Shown here piece after piece: positions 1 through 6,139 of a stretch of 6,541 bases of DNA. Below the pieces are notes generated by a model. The model had not been told where the DNA came from. It did not search any database and was given only the letters and a program-made list of their open reading frames with translations. The position numbers were made by a program, and so were the translations under genes. This DNA is from SAR116 cluster bacterium (GTDB taxonomy: Bacteria; Pseudomonadota; Alphaproteobacteria; Puniceispirillales; Puniceispirillaceae), in contig NYTO01000080.1 in assembly GCA_002683535.1 (NCBI GenBank), positions 15,621 through 22,161 of the forward strand, given 5' to 3'. The first letter of the stretch is position 1. Each line of letters starts with the position of its first letter.

Positions 1-1
1 A

Positions 2-289
2 CTGCCTGATCCTGATGCGGTGTTCATTGGCGGCGGGATGTCATCTGCCGTGATTGAACTGGCACAGGCGCGGCTTCGGGCTGGCGGCGTGCTGGTTGCG
101 CATGCGGTCACGATTGAAAGCGAAAGCCTGCTTGTTTCGGCATGGCAGTCGACCGGTGGCGACCTGATGCGCCTGTCTGTCCAGCATGCCGACCCGGTAG
201 GCGGTTTTCATGGCTGGCGTCCATTGATGCCGGTCACGCAATGGGTTTGGCGCAAGCTGCCACAACCACAAGAACGGGGCGGGGCTTGA
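2..289 (+). CDS. cobL: CobL C-terminal fragment, precorrin-6Y C5,15-methyltransferase (decarboxylating), 5' end outside window
   Basis: The reading frame is open from the left edge (codons from base 2) to TGA at 287-289, giving the last 95 residues. Full CobL proteins are about 400 residues, so only the end of the CbiT-like half is present. Visible marks are PDAVFIGGG near the start, VAHAVTIESE in the middle, and GGFHGWRPLMPVTQW near the end, all characteristic of the CobL/CbiT C-terminus. In known CobL, the N-terminal CbiE half methylates C5 and the CbiT half methylates C15 and decarboxylates the C12 acetate, using S-adenosylmethionine in the cytoplasm. That the upstream part is a CbiE-CbiT fusion is inferred from the C-terminal style; a stand-alone cbiT cannot be excluded. 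The GTG at 20 lies inside the conserved domain and is not the true start. cobI begins 2 nt after the stop, so the two are probably co-transcribed. Confidence 0.9.
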   Translation: MPDPDAVFIGGGMSSAVIELAQARLRAGGVLVAHAVTIESESLLVSAWQSTGGDLMRLSVQHADPVGGFHGWRPLMPVTQWVWRKLPQPQERGGA

Positions 290-291
290 TC

Positions 292-1008
292 ATGTCAGAA
301 ATAGGAACGGGCACATTATACGGTGTAGGCACCGGCCCCGGGGACCCGCAGCTGGTCACCCGCCGCGCCTGGCACCTGATTGAAATGGCCGAGGTAATCG
401 CCTATCCGGCCCCGGACAGCGGGGAAAGCTTTGCGAGGTCCATCGTGGCCGATGCCATTCGCCCGCACGCAACCGAAATTGCCATGATCGTGCCGATGCG
501 CACCGGCCGCGCCCCGGCACAGGACATCTATGACAGTGCCGCTGATGACATTGCCGCCCATCTGGAAGCTGGCCGCGATGTGGTTCTGCTATGCGAAGGG
601 GACCCGCTGTTTTACGGGTCTTTCATGTATCTTCTGGTAAGGTTGCGGGACCGGTTCACCGTTGAGATCGTGCCGGGGGTGAACAGCCTGTCAGCTTGTG
701 CAGCGGCACAGGTGCATCCTCTTGTGGCGCGCAGCGACCGGCTGACAGTGTTGCCGGGCCCGCTCGACGATGCAGAGCTTGCCAGCAGTATCGAAGGTGC
801 AGAGGCTGTGGCCATTATGAAAGTCGGTCGTCATTTGCCTCGAATTCGGGCGCTTTTGACCCGGCTCGGACTTCTTGAAAAATCGCTCTATACCAGCCAC
901 GCCTCGTTGCCGCATCAGGCCTGCCATGCCCTGGCTGACGCGCCACAAGAGGCACCGTATTTTTCAATGATCCTTGTCTATAAGGGGAATGATCCGTGGA
1001 TCAGTTGA
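292..1008 (+). CDS. cobI: CobI, precorrin-2 C20-methyltransferase
   Basis: This 238-residue protein belongs to the cobalamin/sirohaem tetrapyrrole methylase family and transfers a methyl group from S-adenosylmethionine to C20 of precorrin-2 (or cobalt-precorrin-2, where the enzyme is called CbiL). Visible motifs are the N-terminal GVGTGPGDPQLVT (residues 11-23), CEGDPLFYGSFMYL (101-114), which is highly typical of CobI/CbiL, and VPGVNSLSA (127-135) in the SAM-binding region. The length is normal for the family. The ATG at 292 is preferred because the protein then starts just before the first beta strand. An in-frame ATG at 142 would add 50 residues lying out of frame over cobL and unlike the family. 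A weak GGGG at 281-284 precedes the start by 7 nt. The stop overlaps the next gene by 13 nt. Sequence alone does not settle whether the substrate carries cobalt. Confidence 0.95.
   Translation: MSEIGTGTLYGVGTGPGDPQLVTRRAWHLIEMAEVIAYPAPDSGESFARSIVADAIRPHATEIAMIVPMRTGRAPAQDIYDSAADDIAAHLEAGRDVVLLCEGDPLFYGSFMYLLVRLRDRFTVEIVPGVNSLSACAAAQVHPLVARSDRLTVLPGPLDDAELASSIEGAEAVAIMKVGRHLPRIRALLTRLGLLEKSLYTSHASLPHQACHALADAPQEAPYFSMILVYKGNDPWIS
982..987 (+). promoter_or_regulatory. Ribosome binding site for cbiG-cobJ
   Basis: AAGGGG lies 8 nt before the GTG at 996 and inside the end of cobI. The frame has a TGA at 990-992 immediately upstream, so GTG at 996 is the first possible start. Both facts support that start codon. 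Confidence 0.6.
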
Positions 1009-2912
1009 CATCCGGCACGGCCAAGCGCCCGGTTATTATTTGTCTGTCACAGACAGGGTTTTTGCTGGCGCAACGTCTGGCAAAGGGCATGGATGCCGAT
1101 ATCCACGGCCATGCGCTGCGTTGCCCGCAAGCGCCCTATCACTTTGGCAAGGCGCGTGCGCATATTGCCAATCTGTTCAGCAGTGGCAGGCCGATCATCG
1201 GCATTTGTGCGGCCGGCATTCTTATTCGCGCTGTCGCCCCGCATCTGCGCCATAAAAGCAGTGATGCGCCGGTGCTGGCGATTTCTGAATCAGGCCGGCA
1301 TGTTGTGCCGTTGATTGGCGGGCATCACGGTGCGATCACACTGTCACGCACAGTATCAGAAGTGCTTGATGCTGAGCTGGCAATGACCACCGCTGGTGAT
1401 GTGCGCTGGCGTATTTCGCTGGATGAACCGCCTGCCGGCTGGCGGTTGGTAAATACGGGTGCCGCTGCCCGTGTCATGCCGCAGTTGCTGGCCGGAGACG
1501 GTGCCTTTCTGGATGGCGAGGCATTGCCAGAACTGAATGACTGGTTTGCGCATGTACCACGCGGCAGCGCTGTGACATTGACTGCGACCCGCCAGCAAAG
1601 AACACCCACCGAAACCCAGCTTGTCTTTTGCCCGCAGGATATCCTGCTGGGTGTCGGTTGCGCGCGTGGTGCAGCGGCTGATGAGGTGATTGATCTTGTT
1701 ATGGCCGAATTGCAGGCAGCCAATATCAACGCGGCGTCGATAGTGGCTGTGGTTACTGCTGATATCAAGGCAGATGAACCAGCCATTCATGCGCTGGCCT
1801 CTTTGCTGGCTGTGCCGGTGCGGGTATTTGACCGCGATGCGCTTGGTGCCGAAACAGACCGTCTGGAAACCCCCTCGCAGGTGGTATTTGACGAAATCGG
1901 GGTGCATGGCGTTGCCGAGGCGGCGGCGCTGGCGGCCGCTGGCCCAGACGGAAAGCTGATCCATCCGAAAGCAAAATCGGGCAATGCCACCATGGCGCTG
2001 GCACAAGCAGGAACGTTTCCGTTGACCACTTTGCCGGGGCGCAAGCCAGGGCGGGTGATGCTGATCGGTATCGGCCCCGGCAAGGCTGAATGGCGCACCC
2101 CGGAAGCCTCGCAGATGATTCTGGGGGCGGATGAACTGGTTGGCTATGACCTTTATATCGATCTGCTTGGTGCGGCAGCGGCCCATATTCCGCGGCGTGA
2201 TTTCAAGCTGGGAGAAGAAGAAGCCCGCTGCCGCTATGCGCTGGAATCTGCTGCCACTGGCAAGGATGTGGCAGTCATATGTTCGGGTGATGCCGGTATC
2301 TATGCGATGGGGGCGCTTGTCTATGAGCTGCTGGACCGGTCGCAGGATGCAGGCGGTGTCAGCTCTGCTGCCCGCCGTGTCACTATTTCAACCGCCCCCG
2401 GCATTTCTGCCCTGCAGGCCGCTGCAGCGCGGTCGGGTGCCATTCTTGGACATGATTTTTGCGCCATTTCACTGTCCGACCTGTTGACACCGTGGGCGGC
2501 AATCGAAAAACGCATTCACGCAGCCGGAGCAGGAGACTTTGTTGTGGCCTTCTACAACCCCGTGTCACGTCGCAGACGCACGCAGCTTGCCGCCGCGCGG
2601 GATATTCTGATGCAATATCGCGGCAGTGATGTACCGGTATTGCTGGCATCGAGTCTGGGCCGGCCTGAGGAAGAGCTGAAATTCCGCACCCTTGGCAGCC
2701 TTGATATCGATGAGGTGGATATGCTGACGACAGTAATGGTGGGGGCGAGCAGTTCTCGCCATTTGTCGCTTGGCAGGGGCGAGGCGGTATATACCCCGCG
2801 CGGCTATGCCAAGCATCTGGACCGGGACAGTCATGCAGATGATGACAACCGGACTTCAGCCGGTGAAGTTGATGACAAGATGACGGGCACAGGCAGGGAG
2901 ACAGCAACATGA
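996..2912 (+). CDS. cobJ: CbiG-CobJ fusion: cobalt-precorrin-5A hydrolase + precorrin-3B C17-methyltransferase
   Basis: This 638-residue protein joins two enzymes. Residues 1 to about 340 form a complete CbiG: N-terminal part with GICAAGILIRAVAPHL (69-84) and the IGGHHGA loop (107-113), a variable middle part (about 145-210), and a CobE-like C-terminal part starting LGVGCARGAAADE (218-230) and including QVVFDEIGVHGVAEAAAL (295-312). Residues 352 to about 604 form CobJ/CbiH: LIGIGPGKAEW (356-366), VGYDLYIDLL (382-391), CSGDAGIYAMGALVYEL (429-445), FYNPVSRRR (519-527), TTVMVGASSSRHL (578-590), YTPRGY (599-604). A polar, acidic tail of about 34 residues follows. CobJ/CbiH methylates C17 and contracts the ring. 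CbiG opens the resulting delta-lactone and releases acetaldehyde in the oxygen-independent route. The start is GTG, overlapping cobI by 13 nt, and the stop overlaps cobM as ATGA. Such fusions are known elsewhere. Domain assignment is confident; the boundaries are approximate. Confidence 0.93.
   Translation: MDQLTSGTAKRPVIICLSQTGFLLAQRLAKGMDADIHGHALRCPQAPYHFGKARAHIANLFSSGRPIIGICAAGILIRAVAPHLRHKSSDAPVLAISESGRHVVPLIGGHHGAITLSRTVSEVLDAELAMTTAGDVRWRISLDEPPAGWRLVNTGAAARVMPQLLAGDGAFLDGEALPELNDWFAHVPRGSAVTLTATRQQRTPTETQLVFCPQDILLGVGCARGAAADEVIDLVMAELQAANINAASIVAVVTADIKADEPAIHALASLLAVPVRVFDRDALGAETDRLETPSQVVFDEIGVHGVAEAAALAAAGPDGKLIHPKAKSGNATMALAQAGTFPLTTLPGRKPGRVMLIGIGPGKAEWRTPEASQMILGADELVGYDLYIDLLGAAAAHIPRRDFKLGEEEARCRYALESAATGKDVAVICSGDAGIYAMGALVYELLDRSQDAGGVSSAARRVTISTAPGISALQAAAARSGAILGHDFCAISLSDLLTPWAAIEKRIHAAGAGDFVVAFYNPVSRRRRTQLAAARDILMQYRGSDVPVLLASSLGRPEEELKFRTLGSLDIDEVDMLTTVMVGASSSRHLSLGRGEAVYTPRGYAKHLDRDSHADDDNRTSAGEVDDKMTGTGRETAT
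2895..2900 (+). promoter_or_regulatory. Ribosome binding site for cobM
   Basis: AGGGAG lies within the last codons of cobJ, 8 nt before the cobM ATG at 2909. Together with the ATGA overlap it supports translational coupling of the two genes. Confidence 0.6.
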
Positions 2913-3688
2913 AGGTCTATTTCATCGGTGCCGGTCCGGGTGATCCGGAATTGATCACGGTGCGCGGCCTGCGCCTGATTGAACGCTGCCAGGTCTGTCT
3001 TTATGCAGGGTCTTTGGTGCCGGCTGCCGTTGTCGAGGCTGCGCCTGCGGAGGCACATGTTGTTGATACTGCATCGCTGACCCTTGATGACATCATGGCC
3101 GAGATTGAGGCCGCACATGCGCAGGACAAGGATGTGGCGCGGGTGCATTCAGGTGACCCGTCACTATATGGCGCGATTGCCGAGCAGATTCGCCGCCTGA
3201 AAGCGCTTGGCATCGAATATGAGATTGTGCCGGGGGTCTCGGCTTATGCTGCTGCTGCTGCCGCGCTTGGTATTGAGCTGACAGTGCCTGAGGTCACGCA
3301 GAGCCTGATCCTGACACGTACGGCGATGAAATCATCTGCCATGCCGCCAGGCGAGGAACTCACCAGTCTTGGAAAAACCGGTGCGACGCTGGCCATCCAC
3401 CTGTCGGTGCGCAATCTGCGCCAGATCGAGCGTGATCTGATCCCCCTTTACGGTGATGATTGTCCGGTCATTGTTGCCTATCGGGTTGGCTGGCCGGATG
3501 AGGCGTATATCCATGGCACACTGGCCGACATCCGCAAGAAAGTGCAGGCTGAAAAGATCACAAGAACAGCCTTGATCTTTGTTGGGCGCGGATTGGTTCA
3601 GGATGATAATTTTCGTGACAGCGCGTTGTATGACGCAGCGCACACCCATGTGTTGAGGCCAAAAGCCGGTCGCGCCTCCAGCCAATAG
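2909..3688 (+). CDS. cobM: CobM, precorrin-4 C11-methyltransferase
   Basis: This 259-residue SAM-dependent methylase adds the C11 methyl to precorrin-4 (CobM) or cobalt-precorrin-4 (CbiF), giving precorrin-5 or cobalt-precorrin-5A. Visible motifs are FIGAGPGDPELITVRG (residues 5-20), YAGSLVP (32-38), HSGDPSLYGA (80-89), VPGVSAYAAAAAALG (107-121), EVTQSLILTR (128-137) and YRVGWPDE (191-198). The YAGSLVP and HSGDPSLYGA signatures mark CobM/CbiF within the family. The length is normal. The ATG forms an ATGA overlap with the stop of the CbiG-CobJ fusion. CobM acts between the two activities of that fusion (CobJ before it, CbiG after it), so coupled synthesis fits a physical hand-over of intermediates; this is inference. 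It is the last gene of the plus-strand block and converges on cobB 22 nt later. Confidence 0.96.
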   Translation: MKVYFIGAGPGDPELITVRGLRLIERCQVCLYAGSLVPAAVVEAAPAEAHVVDTASLTLDDIMAEIEAAHAQDKDVARVHSGDPSLYGAIAEQIRRLKALGIEYEIVPGVSAYAAAAAALGIELTVPEVTQSLILTRTAMKSSAMPPGEELTSLGKTGATLAIHLSVRNLRQIERDLIPLYGDDCPVIVAYRVGWPDEAYIHGTLADIRKKVQAEKITRTALIFVGRGLVQDDNFRDSALYDAAHTHVLRPKAGRASSQ

Positions 3689-3691
3689 GCA

Positions 3692-3705
3692 ACTTGGTCA
3701 CAAGT
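3692..3705. terminator. Weak bidirectional terminator candidate between convergent cobM and cobB
   Basis: The 22-nt gap between the two stop codons contains the inverted repeat ACTTG-GTCA-CAAGT, a 5-bp stem with a 4-nt loop. It has no T-run on either strand and low GC in the stem, so intrinsic termination is doubtful. It is listed because it is the only symmetric element in the convergent junction. Confidence 0.2.
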
Positions 3706-3710
3706 CGGGT

Positions 3711-5036
3711 TCAGGCAATGATATGGGCGTAGGACCCGCTGACAGACCCCTTCACCAGCCCCATCGGGCCAAGCGGTTTGCCGGATGGTGTGGTTGCATC
3801 AAACAGCGGGTCACCTGTGGCTGCGGTGGCTGTTGTATAATGAAATTCATGCGCGGTCAGGGGGGCGGAGCCGGGCCAGTCACCGCCGTGTGCGGTGATC
3901 TGTCGATATCCCAGATGCAATTTGCGCGCGGCAAAGCTTGTTTCAAGCTCCAGCAATCCGGCCATTGAAAAGGCGGTGCCTTCCTTGTCGATGATACGCT
4001 GTCCCAGCGTCATGAAACCGCCGCACTCACCATAAATCCGCACAGAGTTTGAGGCCGCATCGCGAAGCCCGCCCAGAAACCGCGAAGCAGTGCTGAGGCG
4101 CGGCAGATGCAATTCGGGATAACCACCCGGCAAGAAAATCGCGTCGGCATCTCCAGCGGGCGCTTCATCAGCAAGCGGCGAAAACGGCAGAATTTCAGCG
4201 CCGGCATCGCGCCAACAGGCCAGCATATGCGCATAGGCAAATCCAAACGCAGCATCCGCAGCGATGGCGACCCGCTGGCCCGGCGGGTTGAGAAACGTCG
4301 AGAAAGCCGAAGATGATGTTGACGCATTATTGGGCGCATCCGGTTTGGTCAGGGGGCCGGCGGCAGCGATAATCCCGTCCAGATCCAGATGTGTGGCCAC
4401 GAGATCGGCTGCTGCGTCCAGGCGCGATTCCAGCGCGTTCTCTGCCGCAAGGTCGGCTGCCTGCACAAGTCCCAGATGCCGTGATGGCACCTCAATTTCG
4501 GCGCTGGCTGGCAGGCAGCCAAACAGCGGAATGTCATGGCTGGCAAGCGCCTCGGCAATCAATGCTTCATGCCGGTCCGACGCCACGCGATTCAGCACAA
4601 CCCCGGCAAGCTGACTGTCCGGGGCAAGCAGTGCTCCCATGCCGGAAGCGATGGCGGCCGCGGTCTGTGCCTGATGCCGGACATCGATTATCAGCAGCAC
4701 AGGCAGACCCAGCACGCCGGCAAGGGCGGCTGTACTGCCGCTGCCGCCGTCGGTGCCATCAAACAGCCCCATGACGCCTTCGATCAGCAACAGCCGGGCA
4801 GCCTGGCGGTGAGCAAGGTCGCGCAGCATGGTTTGCGGCATCGCATGCGAATCCAGATTGACCGCATCCGTTCCACAAGCGGCCGTCAAGAACGCTGTGT
4901 CGATGTAGTCAGGACCCGATTTGGCAGCGCCAACGTCAATGCCACGACGGGTCAGGGCGCGCAGCATGCCAAGGGTGAGGGTGGTCTTGCCGCTGCCTGA
5001 CCCAAGACCGGCAATCACCAGCCCGTTGTCTGCCAT
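3711..5036 (-). CDS. cobB: CobB/CbiA, cobyrinic or hydrogenobyrinic acid a,c-diamide synthase
   Basis: This 441-residue enzyme uses ATP and glutamine to amidate the a and c acetate side chains of the corrin ring. The N-terminal synthetase half shows the P-loop GSGSGKTT (residues 12-19), KSGPDYID (39-46) and EGVMGLFDG (86-94). The C-terminal glutamine amidotransferase half shows FLPGGYPELH (301-310), YGECGGFMTLG (335-345) with the likely nucleophile Cys338, HEFHYT (396-401), and a terminal SYAHI with His438, probably the catalytic histidine. A Ser/Asn/Pro-rich stretch (about 229-252) links the halves. Length is normal for the family. The ATG shares one base with the cobA stop (TGATG). No clear ribosome binding site is seen, so translation probably depends on coupling to cobA. 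CobB (cobalt-free substrate) and CbiA (cobalt-containing substrate) cannot be separated by motif reading. Confidence 0.95.
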   Translation of the reverse strand: MADNGLVIAGLGSGSGKTTLTLGMLRALTRRGIDVGAAKSGPDYIDTAFLTAACGTDAVNLDSHAMPQTMLRDLAHRQAARLLLIEGVMGLFDGTDGGSGSTAALAGVLGLPVLLIIDVRHQAQTAAAIASGMGALLAPDSQLAGVVLNRVASDRHEALIAEALASHDIPLFGCLPASAEIEVPSRHLGLVQAADLAAENALESRLDAAADLVATHLDLDGIIAAAGPLTKPDAPNNASTSSSAFSTFLNPPGQRVAIAADAAFGFAYAHMLACWRDAGAEILPFSPLADEAPAGDADAIFLPGGYPELHLPRLSTASRFLGGLRDAASNSVRIYGECGGFMTLGQRIIDKEGTAFSMAGLLELETSFAARKLHLGYRQITAHGGDWPGSAPLTAHEFHYTTATAATGDPLFDATTPSGKPLGPMGLVKGSVSGSYAHIIA

Positions 5037-5941
5037 CAGGCGGTGTCCGGTATTGTGCGCATGCCAAGCGGGTCTGTATCACGCACCGGCTCGCCAGCAA
5101 GCTGCCCCATCCAGTCGAGGCACTGGCGCATTTGCACAACACGGCCAATGCAGACGATCGAGGGTGCCCCGATACCGCTTTCAGCAATGTCGGCGGGTGC
5201 GCGGGCCAATGTTGTTTCCAGCACCGCCATATCATCGCGTGTGGCGTTCTGGACAATGGCAACAGGTTCATCGGGTGCGCGGCCACTATTGATCAGCTTT
5301 TCACAGATATCCGGCATATGTTTGATCGCCATATACATGACGATCACCTGTGCCCCGCGGCCAAGAGCGTCCCAGTCAATGGCCGATGGCATCAGACCGG
5401 TGCGGTCATGCCCGGACAGGAATGTCACGGACTGATTGACGTCACGGTGTGTTACCGGAATGCCGGCATAGGCAAGGCCGCCGATGCCAGCGGATATGCC
5501 GGGGACGACGCGCAGTCTTATGCCGTGCTGGATCAGTGTCTGCGCTTCTTCACCGCCACGGCCAAAGACAAACGGGTCGCCGCCCTTCAGGCGCAACACG
5601 CGCTTGTTCTGGCGTGCCAGTTCGATCAGCCGCAGTGAAATATCGCGCTGGTTTGGCGAAGGTTTTCCGCCCCGCTTGCCAGCATATTCGACCTCGGCAT
5701 CAGGCCGGGCCCAGCGCAAAAGCGCCGAATCGACCAAAGCGTCATAAATGATAACATCTGCCTGCTGCAGGGCATTGAGCGCGTGCAGCGTGATCAGGCC
5801 GGGATCGCCCGGGCCGCCACCCACCATCCACACCCAACCGGGGGTGAAAACCGGCCAGTCATTGCCATCAAGCGCCGGCAGATGTCCCGCAGACAAGGTG
5901 CCTGAAGGCAACGGGGATATGTCATCATCATGCGGCGTCAT
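5036..5941 (-). CDS. cobA: CobA, uroporphyrinogen-III C-methyltransferase (SUMT)
   Basis: This 301-residue protein methylates uroporphyrinogen III at C2 and C7 with two S-adenosylmethionine molecules, giving precorrin-2, the branch point to B12 and sirohaem. Visible motifs are VGGGPGDPGLITL (residues 40-52), YAGKRGGKPSPNQRDI (86-101), RLKGGDPFVFGRGGEE (117-132), VVPGISAGIGGLAYAGIPVT (145-164) and FLSGHD (174-179), all classic for SUMT. It lacks the CysG dehydrogenase/ferrochelatase half, so it is a stand-alone methylase. About 37 residues precede the first strand, longer than the shortest SUMTs and without signal-peptide character. The ATG at 5941 is supported by AGGA (5951 to 5948 on the minus strand) with a 6-nt spacer. 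cobB follows with a one-base overlap, making a cobA-cobB operon. Whether sirohaem synthesis also draws on this enzyme cannot be told from the window. Confidence 0.96.
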   Translation of the reverse strand: MTPHDDDISPLPSGTLSAGHLPALDGNDWPVFTPGWVWMVGGGPGDPGLITLHALNALQQADVIIYDALVDSALLRWARPDAEVEYAGKRGGKPSPNQRDISLRLIELARQNKRVLRLKGGDPFVFGRGGEEAQTLIQHGIRLRVVPGISAGIGGLAYAGIPVTHRDVNQSVTFLSGHDRTGLMPSAIDWDALGRGAQVIVMYMAIKHMPDICEKLINSGRAPDEPVAIVQNATRDDMAVLETTLARAPADIAESGIGAPSIVCIGRVVQMRQCLDWMGQLAGEPVRDTDPLGMRTIPDTA

Positions 5942-5947
5942 TGCGGG

Positions 5948-5951
5948 TCCT
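5948..5951 (-). promoter_or_regulatory. Ribosome binding site for cobA
   Basis: On the minus strand AGGA lies 6 nt upstream of the ATG at 5941, which supports that start and therefore the long N-terminal extension of CobA. Confidence 0.55.
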
Positions 5952-5956
5952 GAAAG

Positions 5957-5994
5957 CCAAAGGCGTCAGTGGTGGATTTGCATGCCCAAAGGCG
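5957..5994. repeat. 9-bp direct repeat in the cobA leader
   Basis: CCAAAGGCG occurs at 5957-5965 and again at 5986-5994, 29 bp apart start to start (a little under three helical turns). The first copy abuts the cobA ribosome binding site. It could be an operator pair, but a 9-bp repeat in a region this size can also arise by chance. Confidence 0.3.
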
Positions 5995-6048
5995 GTATTC
6001 ATCGTATCAGTCACGGGTCCAGATCACCAGCATCTGCTTGCTGCCAGA

Positions 6049-6090
6049 TCGATCCATTTCGGGTCGAACAAGACAGCTGGCCCTTTTTTT
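6049..6090 (+). terminator. Attenuator-like hairpins ending in a T-run upstream of cbiD
   Basis: A hairpin forms from TCGATCC (6049-6055) and GGGTCGA (6061-6067), with a 5-nt loop and one G-U pair. Its right arm can instead pair GGGTC (6061-6065) with GGCCC (6079-6083), one pair being U-G, directly followed by seven T at 6084-6090. The two structures exclude each other, as antiterminator and terminator do. An alternative partner for CTGGCCC (6077-6083) is GGG-T-CCAG at 6015-6022, with one bulged base. The stems are short, so this is a weak prediction. It would act on a plus-strand transcript entering cbiD, or stop antisense transcription arriving from the cobA side. Confidence 0.3.
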
Positions 6091-6106
6091 GCGCTGGCCA
6101 TACCTT

Positions 6107-6112
6107 GGAGGG
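6107..6112 (+). promoter_or_regulatory. Strong ribosome binding site upstream of cbiD minicistron
   Basis: GGAGGG is the best Shine-Dalgarno match in the intergenic region. It lies 9 nt before the ATG at 6122 (out of frame with cbiD) and 23 nt before the cbiD ATG at 6136, too far to serve cbiD directly. Confidence 0.5.
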
Positions 6113-6121
6113 CATTGCCAT

Positions 6122-6139
6122 ATGGGGCGCCGCGAATGA
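6122..6139 (+). CDS. Possible five-codon leader minicistron overlapping the cbiD start
   Basis: ATG at 6122 opens a five-codon frame (Met-Gly-Arg-Arg-Glu) ending in TGA at 6137-6139. The stop overlaps the cbiD ATG (6136-6138) as ATGA. The frame is preceded by GGAGGG at 9 nt. If translated, it would deliver terminating ribosomes directly onto the cbiD start, so its role would be translational coupling rather than making a functional peptide. It contains no B12-related codon pattern. It may be chance, because the cbiD ATG also has a weak GGGG (6124-6127) 8 nt upstream. Confidence 0.3.
   Translation: MGRRE

Larger units (their letters stand above)
5942..6135. other. Divergent cobA-cbiD intergenic region
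   Basis: This 194-nt region is the only sizeable non-coding stretch in the window and must carry the starting signals for cobA (minus) and probably cbiD (plus). It holds the cobA ribosome binding site, a 9-bp direct repeat, several small hairpins, a 7-T run at 6084-6090, and a strong GGAGGG before a tiny ORF. I could not identify a convincing sigma-70 type promoter on either strand. I found no B12-box-like element of an adenosylcobalamin riboswitch on either strand. Confidence 0.7.

Noticed and set aside
142..291. Fifty-residue N-terminal extension of CobI starting at ATG 142
   Set aside because: It would lie out of frame over conserved cobL coding sequence and adds residues unlike the methylase family; ATG 292 gives the normal length.
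1325..2186. Long open frames on the minus strand opposite cbiG-cobJ
   Set aside because: They resemble no known protein, overlap conserved domains on the plus strand, and are explained by GC-rich codon bias on the opposite strand.
5978..6010. Promoter-like hexamers (TTGCAT, TATTCAT, TACGAT on the minus strand) in the cobA-cbiD region
   Set aside because: Spacing between candidate -35 and -10 boxes does not fit on either strand and the matches are poor, so no promoter is called.
6076..6099. Direct repeat GCTGGCC flanking the T-run (6076-6082 and 6093-6099)
   Set aside because: It is seven bases long and GC-rich, so likely by chance. It could at most offer another weak GGCC pairing around the T-run.
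5942..6130. Possible cobalamin riboswitch on the minus strand (fragments such as GGACCCGTGACTGATA and CAGGACCCGC upstream of cobA)
   Set aside because: The fragments only loosely resemble the CCCGC-ACTG and B12-box elements. Their spacing is wrong, the box is incomplete and coincides with the cobA ribosome binding site, and the supporting stems are not visible.
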